A stretch of 64,000 nt of DNA, taken from the NCBI GenBank assembly GCA_963773635.1, contig CAVZBW010000005.1, positions 1,798,001 to 1,862,000 on the forward strand, in the 5' to 3' direction. The stretch is from CAVZBW01 sp963773635. Its GTDB lineage: Bacteria > Actinomycetota > Acidimicrobiia > Acidimicrobiales > RAAP-2. The first letter of the stretch is position 1. The number at the start of each line of letters is the position of its first letter. The translations under genes were made by a program, and so were the position numbers. Shown here piece after piece: positions 37,143-46,717 of the stretch. The notes beneath the pieces were generated by a model. That model was not told the origin of the DNA, searched no databases, and worked only from the letters and a program-made list of their open reading frames with translations.

Positions 37143-37235
37143 TGCGCCCGGTCGGGGTGACCCCAACCGCCCGCAGCAGGTACCGTCAGGGGACCTTCTG
37201 AAACCGCCTTCGAGCCACTCCGCGGACTGTCGGTG

Positions 37236-37532
37236 TCAGCTCGCGCCCTGTGACGAGAGTCCCGTTCTGAGCGCATCTGCGACCTTGCCAGCCAACCCGG
37301 TGTTGAGAGCTCGCAGTATCAGCAAGCCTCCACCGCTTACCCGCAGAGCCGTCGCGGCCTCGTCTCGAGAGATGTGGACAGTGGACCAGGACACCGCCGA
37401 GCGCCTCACCGTCAGCACCTCGGACGAAGCGGTCCGCCGAACGGTCACCCGATAGCCCGAACCGAGCTGTCCTTGCAGTGCCTGCTGGGCCTCGTCGGCC
37501 GACACCGCTCGCTCGATGGTTACCGTCGCCAC
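37236..37532 (-). CDS. Small hypothetical protein
   Basis: 98 residues from GTG 37532 (VATVTIERAVSADEAQQALQG), preceded by GTGAGGGGG. Two beta-rich halves (YRVTVRRTASSEVLTVRRSAVSWSTVHI) are followed by GGGLLILRALNTGLAGKVADAL, a short amphipathic helix. I recognise no named family; similar short proteins with a terminal glycine-rich helix occur in actinobacteria. Soluble, no signal peptide. Confidence 0.5.
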   Translation of the reverse strand: MATVTIERAVSADEAQQALQGQLGSGYRVTVRRTASSEVLTVRRSAVSWSTVHISRDEAATALRVSGGGLLILRALNTGLAGKVADALRTGLSSQGAS

Positions 37533-37769
37533 AGCTGGCCCCCTCACCTGCGCATGGCCCGGGAACGTCGCCCCGCAACCAAATCGGTCGCCTTTTTGCC
37601 GAGTGTAGGCCACCAAGCCTCCCACCAGGTCGAATCCGACCGGTCAGGGTCGACTCGGGCCCGCTGCTTGGAGCTGACCTCGGTGGGAGAGCGGGCCTCG
37701 GACCTGACCACCCACGCGACTCTTTGGCATGCCGGATGGTGGCCTCGAGCTGGCTATCATCCTCGCGCC

Positions 37770-38948
37770 ATGGCCCGTCCCCGTATCGCCGCCTATTTCT
37801 TCACCTTTATCGTATTTTTTGCCACATCGATCACATCCTTGTCGCGTGCGGCGGACGGCGCAACGACTGGCTTACCGCCGATCCGCCATGTCTTCGTCAT
37901 CATGCTGGAGAACCAGGGCTACGCCGCCACCTTCGGAGATCCCGCTGCGGACCCCTACCTGGCTACGGCATTGCCGGCCCAAGGAGCCCTTTTGACGCAG
38001 TACTACGGCACCGGGCACTTCAGCAACGACAACTACGTCAGCTTCGTCTCCGGACAACCACCCAACCCGTCCAACCAGGCGGACTGCCCGATCTTCACCG
38101 ACTTCTCCCCAGCGACGATCTCCGCGGGCGGGATCGCGCAGGGAACGGGCTGCGTCTATCCACGGTCCGTGCAGAACATCGGGACCCAGCTCACCGCCAA
38201 GGGCCTGACCTGGAAGGGTTACATGGAAGACATGGGTAACAACCCCGTGCTGGCGACAGCGGCGTGCGGCCATCCCGTGATCGGGACGCCCGACCAGAGC
38301 CAGGACGCCGTCCCGGGGGACGGCTACGCAACTCGTCACAATCCGTTTGTCTACTTTCACTCTGTTATCGACAACCGTGCCTACTGCGATGCCCACGTCG
38401 TCGCGCTGGGCACGCCGTCGGGATCCATGCCGAAAGGCGCCCTTCCCCACGAGACGGGGCTGGCACACGATCTCAGGTCCGCATCGACGACGCCGAACTT
38501 CTCCTTCATCACCCCCAACCTCTGCAACGATGGACACGACTTCCCCTGCACCAACCAGCGAGGTGGCGCTTCTGTCGGAGCGAACATCGACGCGTTTCTC
38601 TCTCAGTGGGTGCCGAAGATCACCTCCTCGCCCGCCTTCAAGAAGGATGGCCTTCTCGAGATCACCTTCGACGAAGCGGAGTCGCCGACCCTGGACGCGA
38701 CCGCGTGCTGCAACGAGCAGCCAGGTCCCGCGTCGCCCAACCCCGGCATCAGTGGACCGGGGGGCGGACTTGTCGGGGCGGTGCTCATCTCTCCGTACAT
38801 CCGACCGGGGACCACCAGCACCGTCGCCTACAACCACTACTCGTCTCTGGCCACCTTCGAGGCCATATTCGGTCTGCGCCGTCTCGGCTACGCGGCTACG
38901 GCCCCGGCCAACTTTGGAGCCGACGTCTTCACGAACGCAACCCGCTGA
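37770..38948 (+). CDS. Secreted acid phosphatase/phosphoesterase
   Basis: 392 residues. Signal peptide of about 27 residues (MARPRIAAYFFTFIVFFATS...SRA). The mature protein opens with IRHVFVIMLENQGYAATFGD, the metal-binding and nucleophile region of the phosphoesterase family that includes phospholipases C and AcpA/SapM-type phosphatases; NDNYVSFVSGQPP, LEITFDEAES and VGAVLISPYIRPG are the other metal-site blocks. It should release phosphate from an extracellular ester. The upstream part of the open frame is non-coding. Confidence 0.82.
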   Translation: MARPRIAAYFFTFIVFFATSITSLSRAADGATTGLPPIRHVFVIMLENQGYAATFGDPAADPYLATALPAQGALLTQYYGTGHFSNDNYVSFVSGQPPNPSNQADCPIFTDFSPATISAGGIAQGTGCVYPRSVQNIGTQLTAKGLTWKGYMEDMGNNPVLATAACGHPVIGTPDQSQDAVPGDGYATRHNPFVYFHSVIDNRAYCDAHVVALGTPSGSMPKGALPHETGLAHDLRSASTTPNFSFITPNLCNDGHDFPCTNQRGGASVGANIDAFLSQWVPKITSSPAFKKDGLLEITFDEAESPTLDATACCNEQPGPASPNPGISGPGGGLVGAVLISPYIRPGTTSTVAYNHYSSLATFEAIFGLRRLGYAATAPANFGADVFTNATR

Positions 38949-39142
38949 GCGAGTCGTGGCCGATGTTCCCCGCTCCTTGAGGTCTGGGAGCGGCGACCCG
39001 GCGGGCACTCGACGGCGACATTGATGGAGTTCCAGAGCCCGGCGGGCCCAATCGTGAACAACAGCCGGCTTTGTACAAGCTCCACGCCAGGCCGATCTCT
39101 GACGATCCTCGATTGGCCGAGGCGCTCCGATAGGGTGCGTCC

Positions 39143-39841
39143 GTGACCACGGTCGGACTGGTGCACGGCGCCTTCCATGGTGCGTGGTGCTGGGAACGGT
39201 TGACCCCTGAGCTCGAACGTCGAGGGATGCACGTCATCGCGCCCAACCTTCCGTGCGACGATCCCGAGGCAGGGGTCGCCGAGTACGCGAACTGCGTGGG
39301 TACCGCGCTCGGGGGTCACGACGAGGTGGTCCTGGTTGGTCACTCGCTGGGCAGCTTCACCCTGCCGGTGGTGGCTCAACGCAGGCCGGTACTCCGCATG
39401 ATCTTCTTGTGCTCGGTGCCGGCGGGACCCCATCCAGAGATCGTCCGAGACATGGCCGCCATGACGACAGAGGAATGGAACAGAGCTCCCCGGTTTCATG
39501 ACGACGTGGGAGTCGAGGTGCTCGGCAATGACGCGGCCCGGCGGCTCTTCTTCCATGACTGTTCCGACGCGGACGCGGCATGGGCGGTCTCTCGGCTCAG
39601 ACCGCAAGCACCTCGACCGTTGGAACTGCCCCTCCCCATCACCGGTTGGCCCTCCGTGGCGCAGAGCGTCGTGTTATGCACCGATGATCGGGTGGTGCGC
39701 GAGTCGTGGGCGACCAAGGCGGCGCGACGCCAGCTCGACGGTGGCGAGCCGGTCCTGATGCAAGGGAGCCATTCCCCGTTCCTGTCCCGACCATCGGAGC
39801 TGGCCGACGTCATCGCATCCCTCGTCAGTACGAGCAAGTGA
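39143..39841 (+). CDS. Alpha/beta-fold hydrolase (small esterase type)
   Basis: 232 residues, GTG start (VTTVGLVHGAFHGAWCWERLTPELE). Oxyanion HGAFHGAW, nucleophile elbow VGHSLGS with Ser, and catalytic His in QGSHSPFLSRP are all present. The compact size and the HGAFHGAWCW motif match the methyl-esterase/salicylate-esterase-like branch. Cytoplasmic. The 194 bases upstream and the 242 downstream show no gene. Confidence 0.8.
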   Translation: MTTVGLVHGAFHGAWCWERLTPELERRGMHVIAPNLPCDDPEAGVAEYANCVGTALGGHDEVVLVGHSLGSFTLPVVAQRRPVLRMIFLCSVPAGPHPEIVRDMAAMTTEEWNRAPRFHDDVGVEVLGNDAARRLFFHDCSDADAAWAVSRLRPQAPRPLELPLPITGWPSVAQSVVLCTDDRVVRESWATKAARRQLDGGEPVLMQGSHSPFLSRPSELADVIASLVSTSK

Positions 39842-40083
39842 AACATGTGGGCTTGCAGGAGCTCGAGACGCCCAGGGCATCACACAGCCTTGTGGATTGT
39901 TTTGGAGCGGATGACGGACTCCGTCTTGTCCCGCAGGTCGAGGCAGTGGATCGACAAGCATCAGACGGACCCACGGATCTCGCCCTTCCACAAGTCGACT
40001 AGGGATTCGAGCCCCGGCGTCGGGGCGACCCTCCTCACCCGCACCGTTCCGTCCACTATGGAGTCCGCAACTGCTGGTTAGCC

Positions 40084-40950
40084 ATGGCCGTCGCGCTCTC
40101 TCTTCTCGCAGCAGTGTTCCTCGCTCTCGGAAGCGTTCTACAGCAAAAGGGGACTCTGGAGACGGCCGCCGGTGCAGACGACCCGCGCTTCTTGGTGCAG
40201 ATGCTGAGGAGGCCGGCGTGGCTGGCGGGGGCCGGGACCCAAGCGGTCGGCTGGGTCCTCCAGGCCGCTGCCTTGGACAGAGGGCCGCTCGCGGTCGTCC
40301 AGTCGCTGACGATGCTCAATCTCGTCTTCGCGTTACCCCTCGGGGCTCGTCTGACGGGTCAGCGCATCACCGGCAGGGTGGCCTTGGGAGCCCTCGGCGT
40401 CGTGATCGGTGTCGCTCTGTTCGTCTCTGTGGGAAGTCCCGCGAAGGGAACTGGCAGCCCGAGTGCCGAGGAGTGGTGGGGAGCCTGCCTGATCACCCTC
40501 GCTCTCGTGCTGGTCTTCGTCCGACTCGGCCGGAGATTCGAGGGAGCGACACGTGCCGCCCTGCTCGGTACCGGGGCGGGCTTTGCCTTCGGGTTGCAGG
40601 GAGCCGTCACGAAGTACTTCGTGACCCAAATCGGGTCGGGGGTGCTGGCGCTCTTGACACAGTGGTCCTCGTACGTCCTCATCGTCTCGGCGTTGGTGGG
40701 CCTCGCCCTTCAGCAAAGCGCTCTGAAGACCGGGGTACTGGCCCCGGCCATCGGATCGGCAAACGTCGTGACGTTGCTGACGGGCGTGGTGCTCGGAATC
40801 ACCGTGTTCGACGAGTCACTCCACAACGGCGCGGGAAGTCAGATCCCCGCTGCTCTCGGGCTCGTTCTCGCCCTGGTCGGCGTGGCCCTTCTGGCCTCGC
40901 CGAACACGGGAGCCGGCTCCCCTCCGTCAAGGCCGCCCGACCCCGGCTGA
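40084..40950 (+). CDS. EamA/DMT-like membrane transporter
   Basis: 288 residues with about ten hydrophobic segments in two repeated halves (AVALSLLAAVFLALGSVLQQKGTLE opening; GLQGAVTKYFVTQIGSGVLALLTQWSSYVLIVSALVG in the second half). The GSVLQQKG start and layout resemble the DMT superfamily, including the NIPA-type magnesium transporter-like branch. Substrate unknown. Ends with a proline-rich cytoplasmic tail. Confidence 0.7.
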   Translation: MAVALSLLAAVFLALGSVLQQKGTLETAAGADDPRFLVQMLRRPAWLAGAGTQAVGWVLQAAALDRGPLAVVQSLTMLNLVFALPLGARLTGQRITGRVALGALGVVIGVALFVSVGSPAKGTGSPSAEEWWGACLITLALVLVFVRLGRRFEGATRAALLGTGAGFAFGLQGAVTKYFVTQIGSGVLALLTQWSSYVLIVSALVGLALQQSALKTGVLAPAIGSANVVTLLTGVVLGITVFDESLHNGAGSQIPAALGLVLALVGVALLASPNTGAGSPPSRPPDPG

Positions 40951-41015
40951 CTTCACCCCTCTCCGATGGCCGCCCCGCGTTTGTCTCGGCACATGCTGCG
41001 ATCCGTTGGACCGCC

Positions 41016-43202
41016 TCATCCCGTCGCCGGATGAGTCGGGGTCGACCCATCCGGCATGAGGACATCGAATCCGTCGGGAATGTTGAGCATCCCCGGGGCC
41101 GTACCGGGCGTGTCTGACACCCCGTACTGCCAGACGAGGGCCTGGGTGGCGGGGTCGATGGCGGCCATACGATCCCGATAGTCGTCGTTGGTCATGAAGA
41201 CGCCACTCGGCAGCAGCTCCGTGAGAGACGGCTGGTTCAATTCGCCCGGCCCGGAGGTCGGTCGATAGCTGTAGAGGATCTGTCCCTCCCGGTTGAATTC
41301 GATGATGGCGCCGGGGTGGGAGTAGTCCGAGACCAGGTAGCGGTCGGGACCGAGCTGCTGCGGATCGGATACGTAGCCGATGGACGGAAGCTGGACCGTC
41401 CACACCAACCGGCCACTCGGCGTGTACTCGGTGATCCACGAGCCGTTGATCTCGGATACCAGCACGTCACCGTTAGGGAGAGGCGTGTCGCCGTTGGGAT
41501 AGCCGACGTCGGTCGGTGGTTGGTGCTGACAAAGCCCGTCGGTGCCGATCTGACCGGCCACCGTCTTGTCCGGGTTGATGAACAAGATCCTGCAGTTCTC
41601 GGCATCGGCAACGGTGACGACCCCGTTCTTGAGCAGATACGAGTCGTCCGGTTGGTGGAGATACCCCACCGCGCTCCCCGGAGTCGCCGGATGGCCGTAC
41701 TGCCAGAGAAGCTTGCCCGAGGGAAACCCGATGATCACGATCGTGTGGTTCTCCTCTTGGTTGGAGATGATCTCGGTCCCGTGCTTGGCGAAGAACGCGT
41801 CGTCGGGGAAGTAGAAGCCACCCGGAGGTGCTGCGGCATAGGTCGACGGGTAGGTCCAGAGGATCTGGTTGTTGTCGTCGAGCAGGAGGAGCCGGTTGTT
41901 GCCGCGATCGGCGATGAGGAACTTGGCCCCGAAGTAGGGAGAGCCCGCCCCGCTCATGCCGGCGGCGCCGAAGCGCGGGTTGGGCGAGAGCATCTCGACG
42001 CTCGAGAGCTGATGCCCGCGGTCCTCACCTCCGAGGATCCAGGCCCGGCCTCCGACCACGCTGGCCGCGGCGAAGCTCGTGGGGACCGGCAGGTTCCCCG
42101 CATGGAGCACGTGGTGAGTCGCGGCGTCGTATGCCCAAACCGCGGTCAGCGGGGCGTCGGAGTTGCTCGACTGCGTCGTGCTCGTGCTCGCAGTCCCTCC
42201 GGCGACGTAGATGTGGTGGTCCAGCACGACGGCTACGGCTCCAGCCAATGGCTGTGGCAGATGACCGACGATGCTTGCGGTCTTGGAGGCGGGGTCCACC
42301 ACCTGGATGGCGTCCGTCGCCCACCCGTCGTGGGTACCGCCCACCAGCTGGCCACCGAACACGTAGATCCTTCCGCCCAGGGCTGCCACCGCCGGGTAGC
42401 GAACCGAAACCGGAAGCGACGTGAGCACGCTGAAGTGCTTTCCGTCGACCGTCGACACCACCTCGGGCAACGGCTTCGAGCCCGTATAGCCCCCGACCAC
42501 GTACGTGGTGCCGCCGACGGTGACGGCACTTGCGTCGGAGCGGGGCTCGGGGAGCGATGGGCCGAGGGTCGATGTGGTCGACGACGTCACCGGGACCGTG
42601 GCGGGAGAGGGGAACCGCTGTACCGTGGCCACGGTATCGGGGGAGCCCCCGCCGAGGACCACCACATTGCGCCCGATCTGAGCGACCGCGGCATCGTGCA
42701 CACCGGAAGCCAGACTTCCGACCGGGCTCTCCTGCCCGTTGCCGGTGTCGATGGCGACGATGGTGGGAACGGTTGCCTGGGCGGAGTTGAGCCCGCCGAT
42801 GAGAGTGAGGTACGAGCCCGGACCGGGAACCGCGACGGCCCGAGACAGCGGCGAACCGAGCGTCCAGGGCAGGACCCCGGCCTCAATGGCCGGCATGTCC
42901 CCCTTCGGGAGAACCCCGGTCTCGGCGATGGATTGCCGAGTATCGCTGGACGCCGCCGTCTTGGTCGACCCCTTGGTGCCTGTCTGTCCCGACGTGTTGG
43001 TCGCCGGCCCACCGTTTCCCCCACCGAGTGAGCTGACCAGCGCGACGATCGCGCCGACGAGAACCAGCACGAGGAGCAGCAGCACCACTCGGCGGCGCCG
43101 GATGACCCGGGAACGAGTGGCGCCGGCGCGGGATCGAGACGATCGCGCGTGCCGTGCGGCGGAGGTCGGCCGGTCGTGGCCTTGCGCAGGGGGCACGAGC
43201 AT
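41016..43202 (-). CDS. Membrane-anchored protein with Kelch-type and NHL/PQQ-like beta-propellers
   Basis: 728 residues. A basic N-terminus is followed by one membrane segment (about 39-58, VVLLLLVLVLVGAIVALVSS), then a Thr/Ser-rich linker and two propellers. The first has Kelch-like repeats (VGGTTYVVGGYTG, LGGRIYVFGGQL, LDHHIYVAGGTA, VGGRAWILGGED); the second has repeats of the form FLIADRGNNRLLLLDDNNQILWTYP, NGVVTVADAENCRILFINPDKTV and YLVSDYSHPGAIIEFNREGQILYSY, close to NHL or arylsulfotransferase-like repeats. It is probably an extracytoplasmic binding scaffold. The start lacks a ribosome binding site and may be later. Confidence 0.7.
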   Translation of the reverse strand: MLVPPAQGHDRPTSAARHARSSRSRAGATRSRVIRRRRVVLLLLVLVLVGAIVALVSSLGGGNGGPATNTSGQTGTKGSTKTAASSDTRQSIAETGVLPKGDMPAIEAGVLPWTLGSPLSRAVAVPGPGSYLTLIGGLNSAQATVPTIVAIDTGNGQESPVGSLASGVHDAAVAQIGRNVVVLGGGSPDTVATVQRFPSPATVPVTSSTTSTLGPSLPEPRSDASAVTVGGTTYVVGGYTGSKPLPEVVSTVDGKHFSVLTSLPVSVRYPAVAALGGRIYVFGGQLVGGTHDGWATDAIQVVDPASKTASIVGHLPQPLAGAVAVVLDHHIYVAGGTASTSTTQSSNSDAPLTAVWAYDAATHHVLHAGNLPVPTSFAAASVVGGRAWILGGEDRGHQLSSVEMLSPNPRFGAAGMSGAGSPYFGAKFLIADRGNNRLLLLDDNNQILWTYPSTYAAAPPGGFYFPDDAFFAKHGTEIISNQEENHTIVIIGFPSGKLLWQYGHPATPGSAVGYLHQPDDSYLLKNGVVTVADAENCRILFINPDKTVAGQIGTDGLCQHQPPTDVGYPNGDTPLPNGDVLVSEINGSWITEYTPSGRLVWTVQLPSIGYVSDPQQLGPDRYLVSDYSHPGAIIEFNREGQILYSYRPTSGPGELNQPSLTELLPSGVFMTNDDYRDRMAAIDPATQALVWQYGVSDTPGTAPGMLNIPDGFDVLMPDGSTPTHPATG

Positions 43203-43369
43203 GGCATTCAAACACAGCTGGGGGTGACCATTTCGCACCGGCCAGGAGCTGGACGGATGCACCACCCCGGCCGCTCCGCCCCGGATCTCGCGGCTCCGCA
43301 GGGTGTCCGGCCGATCGCCGGTTCCCGACCGATTCGAATGGGTAGGCAATCGTCCAGGGAGGTCTCATC

Positions 43370-43783
43370 ATGGACAAGGACAGCTTCGTTGGATTGCTCA
43401 ACCAGGACCTGCGGACGGAGTTTCAATCGATCATTCAGTACGTCAACCACATCGCCACCGTCTCCGGGGCGGAGCTGCACAGCATCGTCGAGGAGTTGAA
43501 GGTTCACCTGACCCAGGAGCTCGGACATGCGCAAATTCTGGCCTCCCAGATCGTCTTCCTCGGCGGGACTCCCTCGACCGCCGCGACCGTCGTAGAGGAG
43601 ACCGACACGGCGATGGACGCTCTCCAAGCCGACCTACGGTTGGAGCAGGATCAACTCGAGCGCTACCGAGAGCGCTTCGCCCAGGCCAACGAGCTCGGTC
43701 TGGCAGACGTGGCAGAGGCCCTGCGACCCTTGCTCGAACAGACGCAAGAGCACGTGCGCGACCTCCAAGGTGCCCTCGGGTAA
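43370..43783 (+). CDS. Ferritin-like (bacterioferritin/Dps-type) protein
   Basis: 137 residues with GGGAGG upstream. Four-helix bundle with diiron-type ligands: Glu17 in LRTEFQSIIQY, Glu50 and His53 in HLTQELGHAQ, and further acidic residues in helix 3-4. Shorter than bacterioferritin. Possible roles are iron storage, iron oxidation or peroxide protection. It diverges from the propeller protein and converges with a flavoprotein reductase. Confidence 0.75.
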   Translation: MDKDSFVGLLNQDLRTEFQSIIQYVNHIATVSGAELHSIVEELKVHLTQELGHAQILASQIVFLGGTPSTAATVVEETDTAMDALQADLRLEQDQLERYRERFAQANELGLADVAEALRPLLEQTQEHVRDLQGALG

Positions 43784-43799
43784 TTGCGCCGAAGGAGCA

Positions 43800-45044
43800 T
43801 CATTCGTTGCCTCGATGCTCCGAGACGAGCGTGGACAGCTCGACATTCGGATTGGCGAGAGCGTTGGGGTCAAGCGGAGCCCCTGAGGCCACCAATGTGG
43901 CAATCGTGTCCGAAACGCCCCACACGTTGACGTTCATCCCCGCCAAGAGGCGGTTCTCTTTGAGCCAGAAGGCGACGAACTCCCTCTTGGAGACGTCCCC
44001 CCGAAAGATGACCTCGTCCCAGTCGGGGGCATACCCCGAATACTCCATGCCGACGTCGTACTGGTCTGAAAAGAAGTACGGGACACGGTCGTAGGGAACC
44101 GCCGCTCCGAGCATGTTGCGGGCAGCCACTGGGCCCTGATGGAGGGCTGACGACCAGTGCTCCAAGCGAATCCGACGTGCGAAGAGGGGGTGCCAGGCGT
44201 TCGCGATGTCGCCTGCGGCCCACACGTTGGCCACGCTGGTAGCCAGGTACTCGTCCGTGACCACACCGTTTTGCAATGCCAGTCCGGCACCCTCGGCCAA
44301 CTCTGTCCGGGGATCGACGCCCACGCCCACGACGACGACGTCAGCGGCCAGATTGGTTCCGTCACCGAGATGCACCGATTCGACATGATCCGTACCCCGC
44401 AGGGCCTCGACCTGTGCCTCGAAGAACAGCTTGACACCGCGCTCCCGATGAAGATCTCGGTAGAACTCGCCCAGCTCCTGCCCGAGGACCCGAACCAAGG
44501 GAAGTCGTCCGGCCTCGACCATGGCGACGTCGGCTCCGAGCTGCCGAGCGGATGCGGCGACCTCGCAGCCGATCCAGCCCGCGCCTATCACGACGACATG
44601 GTTGGCACACGCGATCGCCTGGCGCAATCGATTGGCATCCTCGAGATCTCGCAGGTAATGGACGCCGGGAAGGTCCGCCCCCGGAACCATCAATCGTCGG
44701 GGAGTCGCTCCGGTGGTCAATAGCACGGCGTCGTAGGGGATCCGCTCTCCCGAATCGACCACGACGGCCTTTTGGTCGGTGTCGAGCGCCTGCACGTGGG
44801 TCGCCAAGCGGAGCTCGATGTCGTGGGACCGGTAGAAGTCCGGCTCATGGACGTAGAGCTTGTCCTCGGTGGTCGAACCCTGGAGGTAGCCCTTGGAGAG
44901 CGCGGGGCGCTCGTACGGTCGAATCGACTCTTCGCCGAGAAGGACGACCCTGCCCTCGAAGCCCTCGCTGCGCAGCGTCTCGGCTGCTTTGGCTCCGGCG
45001 AGGCTGGCACCGATCACGAGGAACCTTCGGGCGTCGCTGGCCAT
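43800..45044 (-). CDS. FAD-dependent ferredoxin-type reductase
   Basis: About 414 residues. FAD motif VIGASLAGAKAAETLR, NAD(P)H motif VVIGAGWIGCEVAASARQLG, second FAD block VWAAGDIANAWHP, and a C-terminal reductase domain (FSDQYDVGMEYSGYAPDWDEVIFRGD). This is the BphA4-like family that passes electrons from NADH to a ferredoxin of an oxygenase or P450. Start: ATG 45044 has GGAG six bases upstream; ATG 45056 is also possible. It could supply the P450 here, but no ferredoxin is adjacent. Confidence 0.88.
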   Translation of the reverse strand: MASDARRFLVIGASLAGAKAAETLRSEGFEGRVVLLGEESIRPYERPALSKGYLQGSTTEDKLYVHEPDFYRSHDIELRLATHVQALDTDQKAVVVDSGERIPYDAVLLTTGATPRRLMVPGADLPGVHYLRDLEDANRLRQAIACANHVVVIGAGWIGCEVAASARQLGADVAMVEAGRLPLVRVLGQELGEFYRDLHRERGVKLFFEAQVEALRGTDHVESVHLGDGTNLAADVVVVGVGVDPRTELAEGAGLALQNGVVTDEYLATSVANVWAAGDIANAWHPLFARRIRLEHWSSALHQGPVAARNMLGAAVPYDRVPYFFSDQYDVGMEYSGYAPDWDEVIFRGDVSKREFVAFWLKENRLLAGMNVNVWGVSDTIATLVASGAPLDPNALANPNVELSTLVSEHRGNE

Positions 45045-45215
45045 GGCTTGCTCCATAAAAAACTAAACCAACAGGTGAAACCCACCGTAACTGCTGCGTC
45101 CACCTGCGTGGCCGAGCCGGGTCCGAGGTCGGTTGATCAGACCGGGCCGCCGATTCCGCTTCAGCCGCAACAGGGGGCGGGGGTGCACCATCCGGATGTC
45201 CGGTGCGGTGAGTCC

Positions 45216-45569
45216 CTACGAAGCGGGGACCTCGGGCCGATCGATCACCCGGAGCCACGAGCCGTTGGCCTGACGACGCAGAAGTTGCACCCTCACTCCG
45301 GTATTGTCAGCGGAGCACGTCGACGTCAGGGCAAGGTTCTCGAAATTGATCGTAGGTAGCGGCACCTCGTATCCGAACTTGAGACCTGCATCGACCATCT
45401 GCTGGTAGACGGCCTGAATCGCCCCACGACCCACCGTCGGCCGGTCAGCGGGGTAGGCAAGCACCGCCTCGGGCTCGTAGAGGGCGGCGACGCCGGCCGC
45501 GTCGCCGGCGTTGACTCGCTCACTGACCAGCCGCGTCACGTCTTCAGGCTTCATCGCGCTCGAAGTCAT
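45216..45569 (-). CDS. SnoaL/ketosteroid-isomerase-like protein
   Basis: 117 residues from ATG 45569 with GGGAGG upstream. DVTRLVSERVNAGDAAGVAALYEPEAVLAYP is the typical NTF2-fold opening; the C-terminal half reads INFENLALTSTCSADNTGVRVQLLRRQANGSWLRVIDRPEV, with the WLRVIDRP ending of the SgcJ/EcaC-like group. Divergent from an ABC transporter operon, with a long palindrome in between. Confidence 0.75.
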   Translation of the reverse strand: MTSSAMKPEDVTRLVSERVNAGDAAGVAALYEPEAVLAYPADRPTVGRGAIQAVYQQMVDAGLKFGYEVPLPTINFENLALTSTCSADNTGVRVQLLRRQANGSWLRVIDRPEVPAS

Positions 45570-45687
45570 CTGGGCCCTCCCTCCGGATAGGAACCTGGTT
45601 GGCTTGTCTCTGGCTCCATACCCAAATCCGGGCTCAGGAGCTCTCGGATCGTCCGGGACCCGGTGAAGCTGCGACAAGCTCCACCGC

Positions 45688-45711
45688 ACTGGTGGGGTTA
45701 ACCCCACCAGT
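45688..45711. promoter_or_regulatory. 24-base perfect palindrome
   Basis: Half-site ACTGGTGGGGTT followed by its exact complement, centred on GGGGTTAACCCC. It lies 52 bases before the ABC ATPase start and 119 before the SnoaL-like start on the other strand. A perfect palindrome this long in a divergent promoter region is a strong operator candidate. The two-component regulator of this operon usually binds direct or inverted repeats and is a possible owner. Confidence 0.6.
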
Positions 45712-45763
45712 AGACGCCGACTAGCGGTATTCCGCCGAGCGGGGCGGCCCTTTACCTTATCCA

Positions 45764-46712
45764 GTGATGATCACGGCACACTCACTGACCAAGCGCTACG
45801 GCACAACGACGGCGGTGGACAACCTGACCTTTGAGGTCCCGCCCGGGATGGTCACCGGATTCCTGGGGCCGAACGGGTCGGGCAAGTCGACGACGATGCG
45901 CATGATCATGGGCCTCGACGTCCCCGACTCGGGATCGGCCCTGATCGGCGGCAAGCCCTATGCGGAGTTGGCGTGGCCCCTCCGGGAGGTCGGCGGCCTG
46001 CTCGACGCGAAGGCGTTCCACCCGGCTCGCACCGCCCGCAACCACCTCCGGTGGCTGGCCCTCACCAACGACATCCCGCTCGCGCCGGGTCGATGAGGTC
46101 CTCGACCAGGTGGGCCTGAGCTCCGTCGCCAACCGGCGGGCCGGGAAGTTCTCGCTCGGGATGAGCCAGCGGCTGGGCATCGCCGCGACCCTGCTGGGCG
46201 ACCCGGGCGTGCTGCTGTTCGACGAGCCCGTCAACGGGCTCGACCCGGAGGGCATCCGTTGGGTCCGCAACTTCCTCCGGAGCCTGGCGGCCGAGGGCCG
46301 GACGGTGTTCGTGTCCAGCCACCTGATCAGCGAGATGTCGCTGACCGCCGACCGGCTGGTGGTGATCGGCCGCGGTCGGCTGATCGCCGAGACCAGCGTG
46401 GCCGACTTCGTGGCCCGCAGCGGCGGCGGAGCCGTCAAGCTCGTCACCCCCGATCTGGCCGAGTTCACGATCGGCGCTCACGGCGGCCGGGGCCAAGGTC
46501 GGCGACAGCGACGCGACGGCGAGTCGCTGACCGTCGAGGGACTGACCGCCCCGCAGATCGGCGACCTGGCCGCCCGCGACGGCCTTCGGGTCCACGAGCT
46601 GACGCCGATCACCGCGTCTTTGGAGGACGCGTTCATGGAGCTGACCCAGGACGAGGTGGAGTACCGCCCCTCGACGATGGCCGGCGCGGCTGGCGTCGGC
46701 GAGAAGGAGTGA
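45764..46712 (+). CDS. ABC transporter ATP-binding protein, apparent frameshifts
   Basis: About 318 residues after repair. MITAHSLTKRYGTTTAVDNLTFEV opening, Walker A GPNGSGKST, signature FSLGMSQRLGIA, Walker B VLLFDEPVNGLDP, H-loop VSSHLISEM. This ATPase group energises ABC-2-type exporters. Breaks near 46086 and 46474 are mended by one CG each (GALTAAGAKVGDSD); a third near 46525 needs four bases. Followed by its permease six bases later, then a sensor kinase and regulator, the usual set for antibiotic or envelope-stress exporters. Confidence 0.85.
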
Positions 46713-46717
46713 CGAAG

